The position numbers and the translations under genes are program-made. The notes under the pieces are model-generated. The model had not been told where the DNA came from, made no database searches, and saw nothing but the letters and a program-made list of their open reading frames with translations. Of a DNA stretch of 64,000 nucleotides, positions 31,621 through 44,240 are shown piece by piece (the stretch's first letter is position 1; every line of letters starts with the position of its first letter). This DNA is from Cycas panzhihuaensis. Its lineage: Eukaryota > Cycadophyta. The DNA lies in the NCBI GenBank assembly GCA_023213395.1, contig CM041465.1:61821741-61885740 (forward strand), in the 5' to 3' direction.

Positions 31621-33330
31621 TCATGTTCAAGTAGTCACATATAAAGATGTCATACAACTCTTGGAATGATTAAGCATACTCCTCCATTTAACGAGGATAA
31701 TACTTTGCTCCAACCTTGATGACCTTATCGAGGACAAGGATGATGCCCTTAATTCCCATGCACAAATGTCATTACATTCCTCAAAATGAAAGAGGGGTTG
31801 GTTAACTAATGGATGGGAAAGAATTATTAATTGGTTTGGTTTGACTAGGGATGAATTGATAGCAAAACACTTCTAGAAACTAAGTTTATGGTGTCTAGAA
31901 GGTAGGTTAGGTGCCACTCCCACTAGGTGTTTCAATAGAGATTCATTATTCTCAAAGTAATCTATCCTATAGATAGTCTTAGTAAGTGGAAGCTAAGGAT
32001 AATTAGGGGAGAGACAACGATCATTTAACTAGTCAACATAATAGTGGGACTCTTCCGAGGAGTTAGAGTGGACTCTTCTATGATGTCTGATCCCCTCTCA
32101 CAGAGGGCAATGTGATCTAGGATCGAGATCATAGATAATGGACCCTCATGAGAAAAGAGAGACTCAACATGCTCATCAACTATGAAGGATAATGAGGGTT
32201 GAGGAGCTTTAATAATGGAATGTTGATGAGGAGGGTAGTGGTCTACATATTTTATCACGTTAATAATATGTGGGTACTAGGATGACATAGGAAGAGGGAA
32301 TACCATGTCAATCAACTAAAGACCCTCCATTCCTATATGGGTCCCCCATCAAGATATGGGATACATAGTGCGATGAGGGAATACTCCCTTCAAATGTTAA
32401 GAAGGGATGTTAGATGGGGGGATTCCTCATAGTCGTTGTCAAACTCTTGGTCACTCAAGATGATTAAATACCCATAACTCACTACACCATTGGGGGTAAA
32501 ATGAATTAGATTTGGTTGAGAAAAGGGGGTGTCCCCTCCTTCCTAGGGGTCTACAACATTAACAAAATGGGAGATCGATGAGTCACATAAATCTTCAGCC
32601 TTATCAACTACCCCCAAGATCACTTGGCATGGCTAGTGAGATGGCCAACTAGGAGGGGGCTCTCAAGTGACAACTTTTATTTTCCCCTAATGAGCAAACT
32701 TAAGTTTCCCCCACCTATAAGAATAAATAGCATCTATTTAGTCAAGTCATAGATAACCTAACAAGAGGTTATAGTCCTCATTGATGTTGAGGACTATAAT
32801 ATCCACTTGCATGGTTTTATCTTCTAAGGTGAGTAGGAGGGTCACCGTTCTTATGGGTGCCTTACTGATACCATCATAACCTTGACACCTCTATGGGATT
32901 AGTTTAAGGGTCCCTATTCCTAGCTTCTCCAATATGTGTAGAGGCATGGTGTTGACTAAAAAGCTATTGTCAACCATGATCCTCTTTAATATAAAATCTA
33001 AGGTATTAATGGTAATGGTGAAAGGGTAGTGTCACTGATTCTCTCTTTCACTAATGGAAGGAGGGTCTCTTGGATCTAAAGAGATAGTAGGTGCCCCATG
33101 TAGGGTTATGCCTATGGAATGAATAGGGACATCCTTTTGTCCAAGGGCCTCCAAAAAGATATGCCATAGGACATCCATTATAGAAATGCCTACAGACATG
33201 GTGTGGAGCTCCTTAATGATGAAAAGGGCCTTCCCCTTTCTTATGGGTTGAGGAAGTGCCCTTTGAAAGTTGTAGTGTCCTAAGCAGATAGGAATAGTCC
33301 TTGAGACCACTACAATCTCCATAGGTGGGT
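31621..33330 (-). pseudogene. element B: aspartic protease and linker (broken)
   Basis: The open stretch 33322-33032 matches the segment before the protease in A (PICLGHYNFQRALPQP). The active-site region reads MVDNSFLVNTMPL near 32975-32940, so the usual Gly after Asp-Asn is lost. DYNLLLG near 32790 marks the other motif. The linker to the RT is Ser/Pro-rich and broken. Confidence 0.8.
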
Positions 33331-33688
33331 TATTTATAGGAGGGTTTTATTGTGAAGTGGAGGCTTTCATGGCATCCTTCATGGCTTGAGACCTTGTGAC
33401 ACAGTATATATGAGTAGTCTCAAACATCTAGATCACTATCTTCCCTTTGTTTTTAGGTTAAGAGGATGAAGGATGATGAGGCTTAGGGCTTGATGAAGGG
33501 GACAGATCCCTCAGCCCCTTTCACTTCACTTAGTCAGAGGAAGGATTAGGTGATCATGTTCTATTCCTTACCCTTCTATTCTCAGTAGATTGATCTTGTT
33601 CTCCACGATTCGGGAATAGATCCTAGTGAATAGGTTATTCTAAATTAGGCTTGGAGGACCTTTAAGGAGAGGAGTCATGTCATGATGT
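33331..33688 (-). pseudogene. gag: element B: gag, last part (truncated by element C)
   Basis: Matches the gag end of A downstream of the zinc finger, for example SSKPNLE followed by PIH near 33650-33625. It is cut at 33688 by the 5' LTR of element C. Confidence 0.75.
33684..33688. other. probable target-site duplication of element C, left copy (GATGT)
   Basis: The five bases before the TGTTTCTTAATT start of C's LTR. The partner copy would lie beyond 64000. Confidence 0.55.
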
Positions 33689-36600
33689 TGTTTCTTAATT
33701 ATTAGGAATGGGCAGGAGTAGCATCTCGTAGGTAAGCATAGGTATATATTCCTATCTCTTACCCCGTCTACTTTTCTGGCATGATGAGATGTATTTATTG
33801 TTTCAATGGCATGATATGGTTACATAGTTTGTTTTGCTACTTGGTTTGCTTTCCTAGTACTTGCCTGCGACTGTATTTTAGCCTATGATGACTAGTACCA
33901 CAGTCTTATAGTAGCATATAGCTCCTAGAAGCACCTCCCTAGAGTTTGTAAGTACTCATGGTCCTCCACAGTCCATCATGACTCATTCCTAATTTGTCAT
34001 ATGACTCATCAGGTTTGGTTCTAACTTGCTTTCTCATCAAAGTATTTTTACATCGACATTGATGCTTGGCCATCACCTTTTTCATAGATTGGGAAGCCTA
34101 ACCATTACTTAAATCCCTTAAAATACCCTACAAGTCCACTAATCTCTATTTCTACACCCCCAAGATGGTCTGTTATATTATCCTCTACGTTATTTTTATT
34201 TTTCTTTTATATTTCTTTGCACTCCTTGAAACTTTATGGCATCATATTAAACATTTTGGTACTGTGAACTTTGCCACAAGGCAATTGCCCATTGATTATC
34301 GTATCTAGAAAATGGATAGATTCTCATTTATTAGAAATTTGACAGATAGTCGAGGGGTCCTTCCCACCTAAACTGAAGCCTAATGTCTCTGAAACCCTAA
34401 CTGGGACATAAAAACCTAATTTTGACCTTATTTTGACATCTATCACTATCAAAAATAACTCTCCTCTCTTCTCTTCTCTTTTCTTCTTTCATCCTATGTT
34501 GGACAAGGTAGAAACCCTAGCTTGTAGGACTAAATCAAGAATTTTGAAGTGAGGTTACCCTCTTCTCAAGCTCAACATGCCATCAAGAACATATTTCTCA
34601 TAGATTCAAGGCTCTTCTACTCTAAAAAAGGGCTAACTTTGCAAGTAAAGTAGGGTTTTAGCTATCATTTTTCTTAATTGCAAGGTAACTCCAAACTTAT
34701 ATGGACTTTTATGGTTGGAAACATGCTTTCCTTCACTATTTTCCTTTGAATATTCCTTATTTCATTTTATTTCATATCCTAGCTCATGTTTGGTATGTAT
34801 CTTGCTCTATTTTGCTAAGCAAGGAGAGGCAAACCCTCTCTTCTCCTCTTGGTATCATCACCCCATCCTAGAGTGTCCACTAGATGGCAATAGAATAGGT
34901 TTTAGGCTACCCTTGAGAAGGTAAAGGGAGGAATAATGACTGGAGTTCTGACTCCTAATTCCACTTCCTTTAGGGAAACCCCCACTTCTCAAGATTTCTT
35001 ACACCATACCTACCATATATGTTAGTGTGTCTTGTAGGATGTGATTCTTCCAATATTTGCATCTTCTACAACATTCATAGCTTTTGCAATATTTGCATCT
35101 TTTACAAGGTTTATTGCTTTTTACAATATTTATACCTTTCACAAACCCTCACACCTATTTTGTCTAAACTACTTGTTTTTGCCTAACTCACCTATGTGGT
35201 ATCTAGCTACCTAGGGAGTGTCTCCATTCATAGGAGCTAGCCATCCCAAGGGTATCATCTCCTCTTTCTCTCAACTACCTTTTCCCTTTTGTGGTTGCAT
35301 AAGAACATTGATATGTGTAAGGAAAATAATATACTCATTGTCATTATTTTTTTCTTTTATTATAAGAAGTAGGCTTTTATTCATACCATTGTAGAACACA
35401 TATGCATGATTATATGTATACATATATGCATATGCCTGTTGCTTGAAAGGATTTATGTGTGATTACCATAGCATAAGAATAGTTTCCTTTTCATGCAAGT
35501 AAGGTGACACCATGGTAAAGAGATACTACTCTCTCTCTCTCTTCCATAATCTACCTTTTTTGGTTTCATTATTTCATTTTTGTTTCTATTTTTATTTAAT
35601 TTAAAGAATTTTGGGGAAGGTAAGGAAGCCCCTATTGAGCTCCACCTATGATACCCTCTATGGTAAGAGAAGCAAGGTCATCGACAAGGAGGACATATAG
35701 AGAAGGATCATGCTGCTTCATCAATAGATGTGTTTCCAGGTGCACTCCATCTAATCTTTCCTCTCTTTGCTCCTTTCACCCCCTTTTTACCTTTGAATAG
35801 AAAATGTATTAGAAAGGAAAAGAATGCTATTTGGGTTTTTTTTATGCATTTTCATATCATATTAGGAAGGAAATGCATAAAATCAACTAAGTATCTCTTT
35901 CCCTTTTCCTCCAACACTAGAAATGAAGTGTTGCATATTTCTTGTTTTCCTTTGACACTACATGTCACATATTAAAAGGACAAAAGGAAAGTTCACTTAA
36001 TCCCTTTCTTGCATTAATAGGAAACATTATTGCATCTTTCTCATTAGTTGCATTAAGAAAAGGAAATAGTTGTATGTATATACTCATTGCATTCTTACTC
36101 TTCCCTCTCATCTCCTTAAATAACATTTTGAGAGGAAAGGAAAAGAGAGTGAGGGAGAGTAGTTAGTTTAATTTGACAGAATCTCTTGCTTACAACATAA
36201 ACATTACAATAACAAAACATTGAAATAATTGTCAATTGGAGATAAACCTACCCTGTAATAAGAAAACACCAACCTACCTTCCATATCCTCACAACCTGAT
36301 CAGAAACCCCCAAAACTTGGTTGTTTATGTTGTATCTAAAACTAAATAATAAACTAAATATACCCTCACACACTTCCAACAACAATCACTCCTTGCTGTC
36401 ACTTCTAGGCTTCCTTTTTGTAAGGAACCATCACACTCTTACTTCCTCCTCAAAAGGAAGCCATTTTTCCCTTCTCTATCACCTTAAGGGTAGGAGAGCC
36501 CATTTATGGCTACTTGGTAACCCAAGGATACCCCTTTGCCCCAAACCAATCCTAGGAAGGTACTTAGAAAGAAGGGAAGGTTATAACACTATTTGTAGGG

Positions 36601-36739
36601 CCCCAAACCTACATTCCGATGTGTGAATGTCCTTTAAAGGTAACCTATCCCCCCTTTTTTAGGTTTCTAGGCCCCTGTTATATTTATGGTATCAACTTAG
36701 GGCTCTCATCTATAGTGACCCTCCATAGGTGTGCTTCCA
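33689..36739 (+). repeat. 5' LTR of element C (about 3.05 kb)
   Basis: Starts TGTTTCTTAATTATTAGGAA, matching the minus-strand LTR start of D (TGTTTCTTAGCTACCAAGAA). It ends GTGTGCTTCCA directly before the primer site. A telo-box-like AAACCCTAAC followed by CATAAAAAC near 34390-34415 lies at the place of D's TATA box. The open stretches in 34700-36650 are not shared with other LTRs and look fortuitous. Confidence 0.8.
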
Positions 36740-36740
36740 C

Positions 36741-36759
36741 TAGTAACCACACTAGGGAA
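36741..36759 (+). promoter_or_regulatory. element C: worn primer-binding site
   Basis: TAGTAACCACACTAGGGAA aligns with TGGCGACCATACTGGGGAC of A; most changes are G to A or C to T. Confidence 0.7.
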
Positions 36760-36954
36760 CTATCCATAAGGGAACATTACAATTTCTACTTTTGTCAGTG
36801 TTACCTTTCTCCTTTTTGTCTATACCTTCTAGATTTGTTGGGCAACCCCCATCGCCTCTACTTTTTCTTTTACCTTTGCCTCTTTAAAAGTTATAGGTCA
36901 TACATAAATGTAATGATTTTCTCATCATTTACAAGGTCTCCCTCCCACTTTGGA

Positions 36955-39592
36955 AGAGCCTTTATACTCCATCATTCCCTTGTCTGATTCTGAATTAGCA
37001 ATAGAGGGATATCTATCAAAATGGGCATACCATACTTATGTTTTCGAAACATAACCACAAACTTCAACATCTTTCTAGGATCTTGTTTAAGAGGGTAATG
37101 ACCCTTCTATTCAAGTGATGGAGAACACTAGGACCTCCACCATTTTCCCATACATAACATGGCGTGTCATCTCCCATGGAGCACCACCTCCCTAGCCAAA
37201 GTACCCATGGGGATTGACTTATGGGTTCCACCTCATATGAGGAGCCTTCCACCTCATGTGAGAAAGTGGGGCCCCCCTCTATAGATGTTACAGAAGCATT
37301 GTAGAAATGTTTCTAAGCTACAAGTTCCCAAACACCCTAAAGCAGCTGGAAAGTATTCTTCATAGTATGACACTTCCTTCTTCCTCATCTACATCTCCAA
37401 GTTCTTTCCAATCCACACTTATGGCTATGACAGGGCCACCCCCTATTATTCCTTCTTCTTCATATGTCCCTCATACCTAAGGGACTATCCAAGGTATGTT
37501 CATCTCTAAAATTAGATTGAGCATGCATCTCCCAAGTTAGGCAACCACACCTCAATCGATTGTGGTTTATGCCCCTCTTATATGACTTAGAGGGCCCTGA
37601 TGTCCCCCATCTTCAAGCCACTTGGGATCCGTCCTCATGTGTCCCTAATCTCAACCAAGAGGTCCTTCCCTTTACCTACCCTTAGGGTACACATCCCAAC
37701 CATGGGGCTATGGGAAGGGAAGTCCCCTTCCAGTTTGTCAGGTAGATTCACTTCATCCATATGGAGTTGCGCCTCTTACAAGTGGCCCATATGGGCAAAA
37801 TCCTATCTTGCACCTATCTTTTCCGTCTCATATTTAACCTCACATATGATGCCTTTGCAAGGGGGATTTACCCCCCCTTAAGGCTCTTTTTCTCATGCCT
37901 CCTCTTAACAAGGGGCATACCCTTAAGGGGGAGAGGGCCCCTCTTTCCCACTTACCTCCTTTCCAGCCTTCCCTAAAATGGGAATGGTTCCCTCCCACCA
38001 AGAAGGAGGGAACCCGTACCCTTCTCATACCCAAACTCCTCAAGGAGGACTTGGGTATCTGTAGCTACCTCCTTCTTCTATTTTTGCCAACCCATTAGCT
38101 CAACCAAGGGTTTGCACCTTCATTGATTATAGGTTGTCTCCACTATCCATCGAGGTGCTTAGGACTAACCTACCACCTCATCCCCTTGAGGTATCCAGAT
38201 TTAATGGGACCTCGTCGTAGAACCCAACTGAGCATGCCAGTAGCTTCTCCATGGTGTGCATTTACTATTAGGCCTATGACCATATCTTAATGAAACTCTT
38301 TCCTCATTCTTTGTAGGGAGACAGCCTCAAGTGGTTCAATCATCTCCCCACCCATTCCATTCATTCTTTCTAGTAGTTTGTGGATGAATTCATCAATTAT
38401 TTTGACATAGCTCATGCTTTCTATAGTAGGATTAAATCCCTACTCTTACTCAAGCAAGGTCATGATGAAATAAATCATGACTTTCTGAGATGCTTTCATG
38501 ACCTTCTGCATTCCATGGAGGGCACATTATCTAAGGAATTAAAGAGGGACCTTCTTATGAATGCCCTTTACCCTAAAGTCCATGTTGAAGTCCTTAAAAT
38601 GGGGGCAATAATGTGTGACTCTACCATAGTTAAATGCTTAGTGCTTGAGGCCATTGAGATCCATGTAGGTCTTAAGAAAGATCTCAAGTCCTTGCAATAA
38701 TACGAGGCACCCCCTCCATTACATGAGCAATAATCACAACAACCCCAAGGCCTTATACCCACTCAACAAAGAAGACCTTGGAACTATTAACTTTTGTTAT
38801 ACATTCATTCAAGTGTATAATGAAGGAGCTTAAGCTCCAACCCTCTCCATCACCTTCAGATTCTCATATTCCTATACATCAAGCCTCCCAAGTTGCACCT
38901 CCCAAAAATAGAAATACCCACTCTTCTCAAACTAGAAATACCAAACCTTCCTTGGATAAGAAATGGTGCTCTGTTTATGGTGAGTGCTTCCATGAGGACT
39001 TACAGTGTTAGGTGCAACACCTAGAACTTACCCTAACTCATGACTCTTCCCCTACATGGGTGTCTAAGCCTAATTTAGACCAACCTATCCATTAGGATCC
39101 CTACCCCAAACATGGAGAAAGGGACTAACATACCTAAAATAGGGGGAATAAGAATAGGGGATGATCCCTAACCCCTCTTCTATGGAAGTAAAAGGAAAGA
39201 GGGTAAGGAACTTGTCTTCTCCTTCTAATTCCTGCCCTCAAATCTCTCCATCGTCATAATCCTACAATAAGGGAAAGAGAGTTATTCAAATGCTTGAGAC
39301 CACTCCTTTGTGCATTATCATAAGATCTCAAGTAGCCAAAGAGGCCACTAGGGCCTTCTCTTTGCAACATAACTTTTCCATAGATAATCCACCTTCTAAA
39401 CTTCTGGCACTCCCCAAGGTTATTCCCATCCACGTAGGTCGTTATGACTTTCAAAGGGCACTTCCCCAACTTACTTATAAGGGGAAGTCCTTCTTGATCG
39501 TTGACAAGCTCCATAATATGGCTGTTAGAATGTCCATGATTAACATCTTGCAGAGTTTCCCTAAGCAACACACTCTTCTCCTCGAGGCTTTA
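36955..39592 (+). pseudogene. gag: element C: gag and start of protease segment (broken)
   Basis: The N-terminal part reads SDSELAIEGYLSKWAYHTYV near 36975-37040, matching SDSDLTMEGYSSDWAYHTST in A. The Pro-rich middle follows. The capsid-like core FINYFDIAHAF and LLLKQGHDEINHDFLRCFHD is open at 38380-38700. The zinc finger KWCSVYGECFHEDLQC (about 38961-39010) has His replaced by Tyr. The segment PIHVGRYDFQRALPQ and LLLEALG (39424-39595) precedes the protease, which is missing because of a deletion ending at about 39593. Many stops are present. Confidence 0.85.
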
Positions 39593-39593
39593 G

Positions 39594-40530
39594 GTAATGC
39601 CCTTTGGATTAAAGAATGTAGGTGCCACTTACCAAAGAGTAATGCTGTTTACTTTCCATGACCTCATAAATAAGACTTTTGAGGTATTTATGGATGACAT
39701 GATGGGCCTCTCTCATAAGAGAGTCCACCACCTTTAGGATTTGCATGTTATCTTTACACAATGCTACAAATACCATGTTAGTTTGAACTTGCTCAAATGT
39801 GTATTCAACATGACTGCTGATAAGCTTTTAGGTTTTCTTGTCTCTAAACAAGGGATCTAGATTAACCTCGATAAGGTCAAAGCCATTCTTAACATGCCCC
39901 TACCCAAAATACAATGCCAAATTAAGTTGTTTTTGGGAAGGCTAGGTTTTCTCAGGTATTTCTTGGCAGACTTCGCCATAAATGACAAACCTCTAAGTGA
40001 CTTAGTAAAGAAGGAAGCCCTATTTGTATGGTTTGTCAAAGCCCAAGAAGCATTCTAAGAGCTCAAAAAAGCCTTGGTTATGATCTAAATCCTGGCATCC
40101 CTTTTCTTTGATCGCCCATTCATTCTTCATACCTCAACTACCATTGAGTCCTTTGGATCCATGCTAGCCCAAGAAGACAATTTAGTGACTAAGTATCCTA
40201 TATATTTTATTAGCCATGCATTAGTTACAACTAAGCTTAAATACCCTCCTATTGAAAAGGAATGCCTAGCATTGGTCCACATGACCAAGAAATTCAAATA
40301 TTACCTCCTTGAGAACACCACCCATGTGATTACCTAATCTAATATATTGAGGTACCTTTTAACCTAATCCAACTTAACTAGAAGGATAGGTAAATGGGCC
40401 ATCCTCCTTCAAGAATATGACCTCAAAATCATTAATAGAAAATCAAAGAAAGGAATGGTGGTTGCCAAGGAACTAGTTGATGCCTCCTTTCTTAACCCTT
40501 CAAACCTTCCAGTTAATGATTCTTCACCTG
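39594..40530 (+). pseudogene. element C: reverse transcriptase C-terminal part and RNase H
   Basis: It starts abruptly at MPFGLKNVGATYQRVM (39597), with the protease and the first RT motifs deleted. The catalytic FMDDMMGL is at about 39690-39713. The RNase H reads FFDRPFILHTSTTIESFGS (40109 on) and KECLALVHMTKKFKYYLLEN (40258 on). Stops at expected Gln codons are scattered. Relative to D, about 1.8 kb is missing. Confidence 0.87.
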
Positions 40531-41830
40531 ATGAGCCTATCCCGATCATCCAAGACTCATCATCCCATCCACTAGCCAATAGCAAATGGTATGGGGATAT
40601 TATATAATATCTTACCTAGCAACAATACCCCCTTAGTGCTAGAAGTAAAGTAAAGTCATATGTTAGACTACAACTAAGTAATACTTCCTTATAAAGGAAG
40701 TATTATATAAGAGATCCTTTGATGGGATTCTCCTTTATTACATCAATCCTGATGAAGCAAACTAAATCCTCCATGAGTATCACTATGGAATTTGTGGAGG
40801 CCATTTTGGGGGCTAATCCATAGTCTAGAGGATCCTTTACATGGGTTACTATTGGTTGTCCCTCTTTAAGGATGCCCATGCTTATACACAGCATTGTCAA
40901 AGGTGCTAATAGCATGCTAATATCATCCACTCATCTTTTAAGGCTCTACATCTTATTATTTTCTCATGGCCTTTTTCCTAGTGGGGATTAGATCTTATTG
41001 GAGATATAACTTTTCCCTCATCATTGCAACATAAGTTTATCTTAATTGCGACTAAATACTTTACCAAAAAGGCTGAAGCAATCTTATTGTCATCTACTAC
41101 TAGTAAGACCATTTCCACCTTTATCTATCAACATATTATATGTTGATTCATGGTCCCAAACATTCTAATCATAGGTAATGGCATACCTTTTTGTAATAAA
41201 GAGATGGATGAACTTTGTGAGAAGTTCAAGATATCTCATAAGACCTCCTTTCCTTATTACCCCCAGGAAAATGGTTAAATTGAATCATTTAATAAAATGC
41301 TTATCAACATTCTAAAGAAAATGGTTGCATAATGCCAAAGGGATTGGCACCTTTAACTCCCTTTTGCCCTATGGGATTATCGTACTTCCATACACACTAC
41401 GATAGGGATGACCCCATTCTCCCTTATGTATGGGACCAAAGTGGTCCTCCCTTTAGAAGGCAAGATCCCTTCCTTGTAGGTCTCTCTTCAAGGTCTTGTT
41501 GATGATGAATCATGCTACCAGGCTCACCTTCTTGATCTTGAAGCCTTAGACAATAAATATTGGAAAACATACTAAGAAAAGATCACCTCTAAGGCTACGG
41601 AATAAAGGGCGTATGGCAAATATCTATGTCCTCATCCTCTAAGCCCTAGGGACCATGTCCTTAAGCTCGAGTACCTCCATGATCATCTATCTAAGTATGG
41701 GCCCAAGTGGGTTGGCCCCTTTGTCATCCTTGAGAGCCTTGATAATGGTGCATATAGGATGACAACATTGAAGGGTCTTGAATTTGAGAAAGGCATAAAT
41801 GATAAATTCCTAAAGAAGTTTTATGTGTGA
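40531..41830 (+). pseudogene. element C: integrase (broken)
   Basis: A one-base deletion near 40665 shifts the frame. KEVLYKRSFDGILL is at about 40695. The first catalytic Asp is in GLDLIGDI near 40985. The second position reads IIGNG near 41170 instead of ITDN, so the Asp is lost. The Glu is in IESFNK near 41280. The GPY/F module reads GPFVILESLDNGAYR near 41720-41760. The stop TGA is at 41828-41830. Confidence 0.85.
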
Positions 41831-42740
41831 CCCTTTCTACTTTTGAGTAAGATAGTCACACTTTCCTTCACTTTGAAATGAGCCTAAACTACCATTCTGG
41901 GAAAACCACTAATCCTACTAGTCAAAGGTAGAATAATTATTTGGAGTGGCTCCTCTATCCTCTTAATTTCATTATTTTAGTATTGTCTTTCATTTTCTCC
42001 TTTTTGAAGGAGTCCTTTCCTATACATAGTTAGGCAAGTGAACCTCATTTGCGCCTAAGAATGGGGTCACCTCCCAACTTAAGCCCTTTTTGTTTGGGTA
42101 TTCGTACCCCTTTACTATTGCTTCCTTAGTGAGATCACCTGCTTCCTTCTAAGGAATGTGTATGGTGCCCCCACCTAGTCCTATACATAACCACCATTAT
42201 GTACATGGTGATTGTGTGTGCCTAATGTAAGTAAGGGGTTGTATAAAAGGAAGCACATGGGCATGGCCTATATGTAATACAATCAAAACTATAATGTAAC
42301 AATCAAATCAAACTATCCAAGTGCATTATCCCTCATGCATTTGTGCATTGATATCCATGTATATCCATGTCCATTTCTATCTATGATCATAAATAAACAA
42401 ACTACATTACTAGTAAAATAGCAACATCATAGACATAATGAATAACATCATCATATGTCAAAATGGGGTACTAATATATCCCTTATCCATGTATATATAC
42501 AAAATCATATGGTATATCATGATTAGTATGATACATCATCTTGGCAATATGCCTAAGGAAGCTAGAATCCTTATAGGGAGGAGTACAATCATATATCCAT
42601 ATGTGATAAAGACACTCCCTATAGGTCTAAAGATTTCCTACAAAAATCCATGATACAATAGTCCCCTGGATGCTCTACCGTCATGGGGTATCATCCCATG
42701 GCTTGCCTGATACCTTACAAGGATACCACATCCCTCCTAA
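41831..42740. other. element C: spacer after pol
   Basis: Non-coding, between the convergent ends of pol and the antisense gene. Open stretches such as 42438-42653 are not conserved in A or D. Confidence 0.6.
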
Positions 42741-43287
42741 GATTTTCCAATGTCTCTGTGAGTTCCTAGCCTCACTCTCCTTATCTCGTGCCCTCTACTG
42801 AGTTGTGGTCATCGTATAGGTCGTACTGCATGATAACTAAGCAGCCATTTGTCGACCTAGCAGTCATATCACTCCTACAGGTAGTCTGTCTCAGTCAAAG
42901 CATGATCTCATTCCCTCTTCACTCTGTGGAGCCTCTCCTCTAGTACAATGACCTATACCTGGCTCTTTACATCACCTCCCACTCCTTATGGCTAAGCCTC
43001 CAACCCTTGCACCTTACCCTATAGTGAGTCCCTCTTTACCAGTAATTGATCCCTCTCTACTTGTAGGCCATCCTGAGTGTGTTGTAGCTGGCTCACCCCC
43101 GCATGGTGCTCTTGGATCTTGGTAGGCTATATATCCTATGCTCATATTAGAGGGGTGAATATAACTATGTGTGGCTTTGCTAATCGAGGCTCCTCACTCT
43201 CCATGACTTGAGGCTATCCCTTCTCATACACTCTCAAGAATAACTCACAAACTACCACATCTATCAACCTTACCATCTCAACACCAC

Positions 43288-43419
43288 CTACCAAATCATG
43301 CATATCATGTGTCAATCCAAAATATACATAGTGGCATATTAAAGTATAAGCATAAGAATCTGAAGAAGTAATAACTAATCAAAATGAAAGCTAAAGTTAG
43401 AATCAAGGAAGAATCTCAC
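43288..43419 (-). other. element C: phase-1 intron of the antisense gene (132 bp)
   Basis: The donor GGAG/GTGAGATTC is identical in its core to A and D. The T-rich interior ends at TTTGGTAG. Joining the exons gives an in-frame Gly codon (G from exon 1, GT from exon 2) and leads straight into the conserved EMVRLIDVV text. This is the clearest of the three copies. Confidence 0.65.
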
Positions 43420-44235
43420 CTCCCAGGATAGTTGGCTCCTCCTCTCTCATGATCTCCTTATCTATTACTCCCTTAGCTACTACCTCTACCTCCTTGACCC
43501 TTAGTACCACCTCCTCACCCTCCTTGTGAGCTACTAGGGTGTCTCCTCCCTCTAGTCCCTTAGCTCTAAGGACCTCTCTCTCTGCAGTAGCTATCGTTGC
43601 CTCTATTACCACCACCATAACTACTACTACCTCTAGGAATCTGCTAGTAGCTCCCTTACATAACTTTACACCTCCATTTAACTCTACTATAGTGACCCTA
43701 TCTCCTCCCTCCTCATCTCCACCATCCTCTAGGTCATTGCTTAACTCCCCTCCCTCCTCATCGCTCACCTAATGGATTACTCGATAAGGATCTGTTGTTT
43801 AGTGATTGAGCGTAATGAGGTCTAGCGAGGTAGCCACCATAGAGTATCTCATATGCACCTAGTCCTTAGTGCACCTGAAGCGTGTCTTCCATCTGTGTAC
43901 TATAGGTGCATTGGTAGATATCAGGTGGGGTCCTCCTGTTAGGGCTACTCTTTTAAAATGGTTAAATAAATAGCACTACAATAGTGTGTAATAAGAGAAA
44001 CCACCCCTTCTAACTGTCCTGATCTAGTCTAGCTAAGCCACCACATTAGCTGCTATCAACACGGCCCAGTGAAACCTTTCTCCCACCTTGCATCTACGTA
44101 TGGTAGCTATCTAACCACTAGAAATATCCCTATAGTTTTATTTTTAGGAAATCTAGAATAGAATGATGAGTGTGAAGAGTTTCCTTACCTAAGGAACTTT
44201 TGATAAGACCATGGTCTATATAGAAACCCCTCTAT

Positions 44236-44240
44236 GATCC
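44236..44240. other. target-site duplication of element D, left copy (GATCC)
   Basis: GATCC precedes the LTR start and recurs at 61912-61916. It lies in the PMD exon of element C. Confidence 0.9.

Larger units (their letters stand above)
29575..33688 (-). mobile_element. Ty3/gypsy element B, right fragment
   Basis: Minus-strand pol and the end of gag of the host element that received element A (at integrase) and element C (at gag). It is in the same order and orientation as A and D but more eroded. Its gag start and 5' LTR should lie beyond element C, outside the window. Confidence 0.88.
42741..44240 (-). pseudogene. element C: antisense PMD gene, 3' two thirds (broken)
   Basis: On the minus strand, from 44240 down, this holds the second half of the PMD exon (for example NAPIVHRWKTRF near 43905, matching QAPMVHKWQTRL in A). 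The acidic Glu/Asp/Gly tract follows (43768-43700), then an intron (43419-43288) and the coiled-coil exon (about 43287-42760). That exon has PHIVIFTPLI near 43175 and heptad-like LQVERDQLLVKRDSL near 43050. Element D inserted inside the PMD exon, and the N-terminal part continues at 61917-62222. Stops lie mostly at expected Gln codons. Confidence 0.75.

Noticed and set aside
43539-43772. A plus-strand open frame rich in Ser, Thr and Pro.
   Set aside because: It is the complement of the acidic Glu/Asp/Gly tract of the antisense gene in element C.
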